Source: an uncultured Collinsella sp.
Lineage (GTDB): Bacteria; Actinomycetota; Coriobacteriia; Coriobacteriales; Coriobacteriaceae
Assembly: GCA_937934355.1 (NCBI GenBank)
Contig: CALGZY010000001.1
Coordinates: 1 to 5,667 of the forward strand
DNA: 5,667 nt
Reading direction: 5' to 3'
Part shown: piece after piece, positions 5,614-5,667 of the stretch
Numbering within the stretch: the stretch's first letter is position 1
How the letters are laid out: the number at the start of each line of letters is the position of its first letter
Program-made: the position numbers and the translations under genes
Notes under the pieces: model-generated
Database searches by the model: none
Seen by the model: only the letters and a program-made list of their open reading frames with translations
What the model was told of the DNA's origin: nothing

Positions 5614-5667
5614 GGCTCTGTTAGACCAGGATTGACATTCCGCCCCGTCATCTTCTTGCGATTGCAC

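Noticed and set aside
5632..5637. TTGACA as a -35 promoter box near the window end
   Set aside because: No -10-like sequence is found at 16-18 bases downstream before the window ends.
5365..5667. Minus-strand open frame running off the window end
   Set aside because: It overlaps the hydrolase 3' end and the terminator, is rich in polar residues with no family motif, and looks like a chance frame.

Overview
The window looks like chromosomal DNA from a high-GC Gram-positive bacterium. A gut actinobacterium of the Coriobacteriia, such as Collinsella, is my best guess, based on the GC-rich carB with G/C-ending codons next to a mannose-family PTS. That assignment is inference; no marker gene settles it.

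Layout. (1) Positions 1-1175 (+) hold the 3' part of carB, the large subunit of carbamoyl-phosphate synthase; its 5' part lies outside the window. (2) Positions 1176-1443 are a gene-free gap. It contains a long terminator-like inverted repeat just after carB, a GTCTAGAC site resembling a HutC-type GntR operator, and a perfect 38-bp palindrome ending 45 bases before the next start codon. (3) Positions 1444-3555 (+) are a tight three-gene operon for a mannose/fructose/sorbose-family PTS permease: IIB, IIC and IID. No IIA is present. (4) Positions 3552-4307 (-) encode a GntR/HutC regulator with a UTRA effector domain. It is convergent with IID, and the two stop codons overlap in one CTAG. (5) Positions 4308-4431 form the divergent promoter region between the regulator and the last gene. 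(6) Positions 4432-5499 (+) encode an HSL-type alpha/beta hydrolase, followed by a good rho-independent terminator at 5576-5613. No gene is seen after it.

How it may work together (inference). The permease would import and phosphorylate a sugar or amino sugar, using a IIA encoded elsewhere. The UTRA regulator would sense the sugar phosphate or a related ligand and control the permease, and perhaps itself and the hydrolase. The hydrolase could remove an acyl group from the substrate or a related ester. The PTS-regulator-hydrolase block is less GC-rich than carB and looks like an accessory module inserted behind a housekeeping gene. The best candidates for something undescribed are the 38-bp palindrome and the link between a PTS lacking IIA and an esterase.
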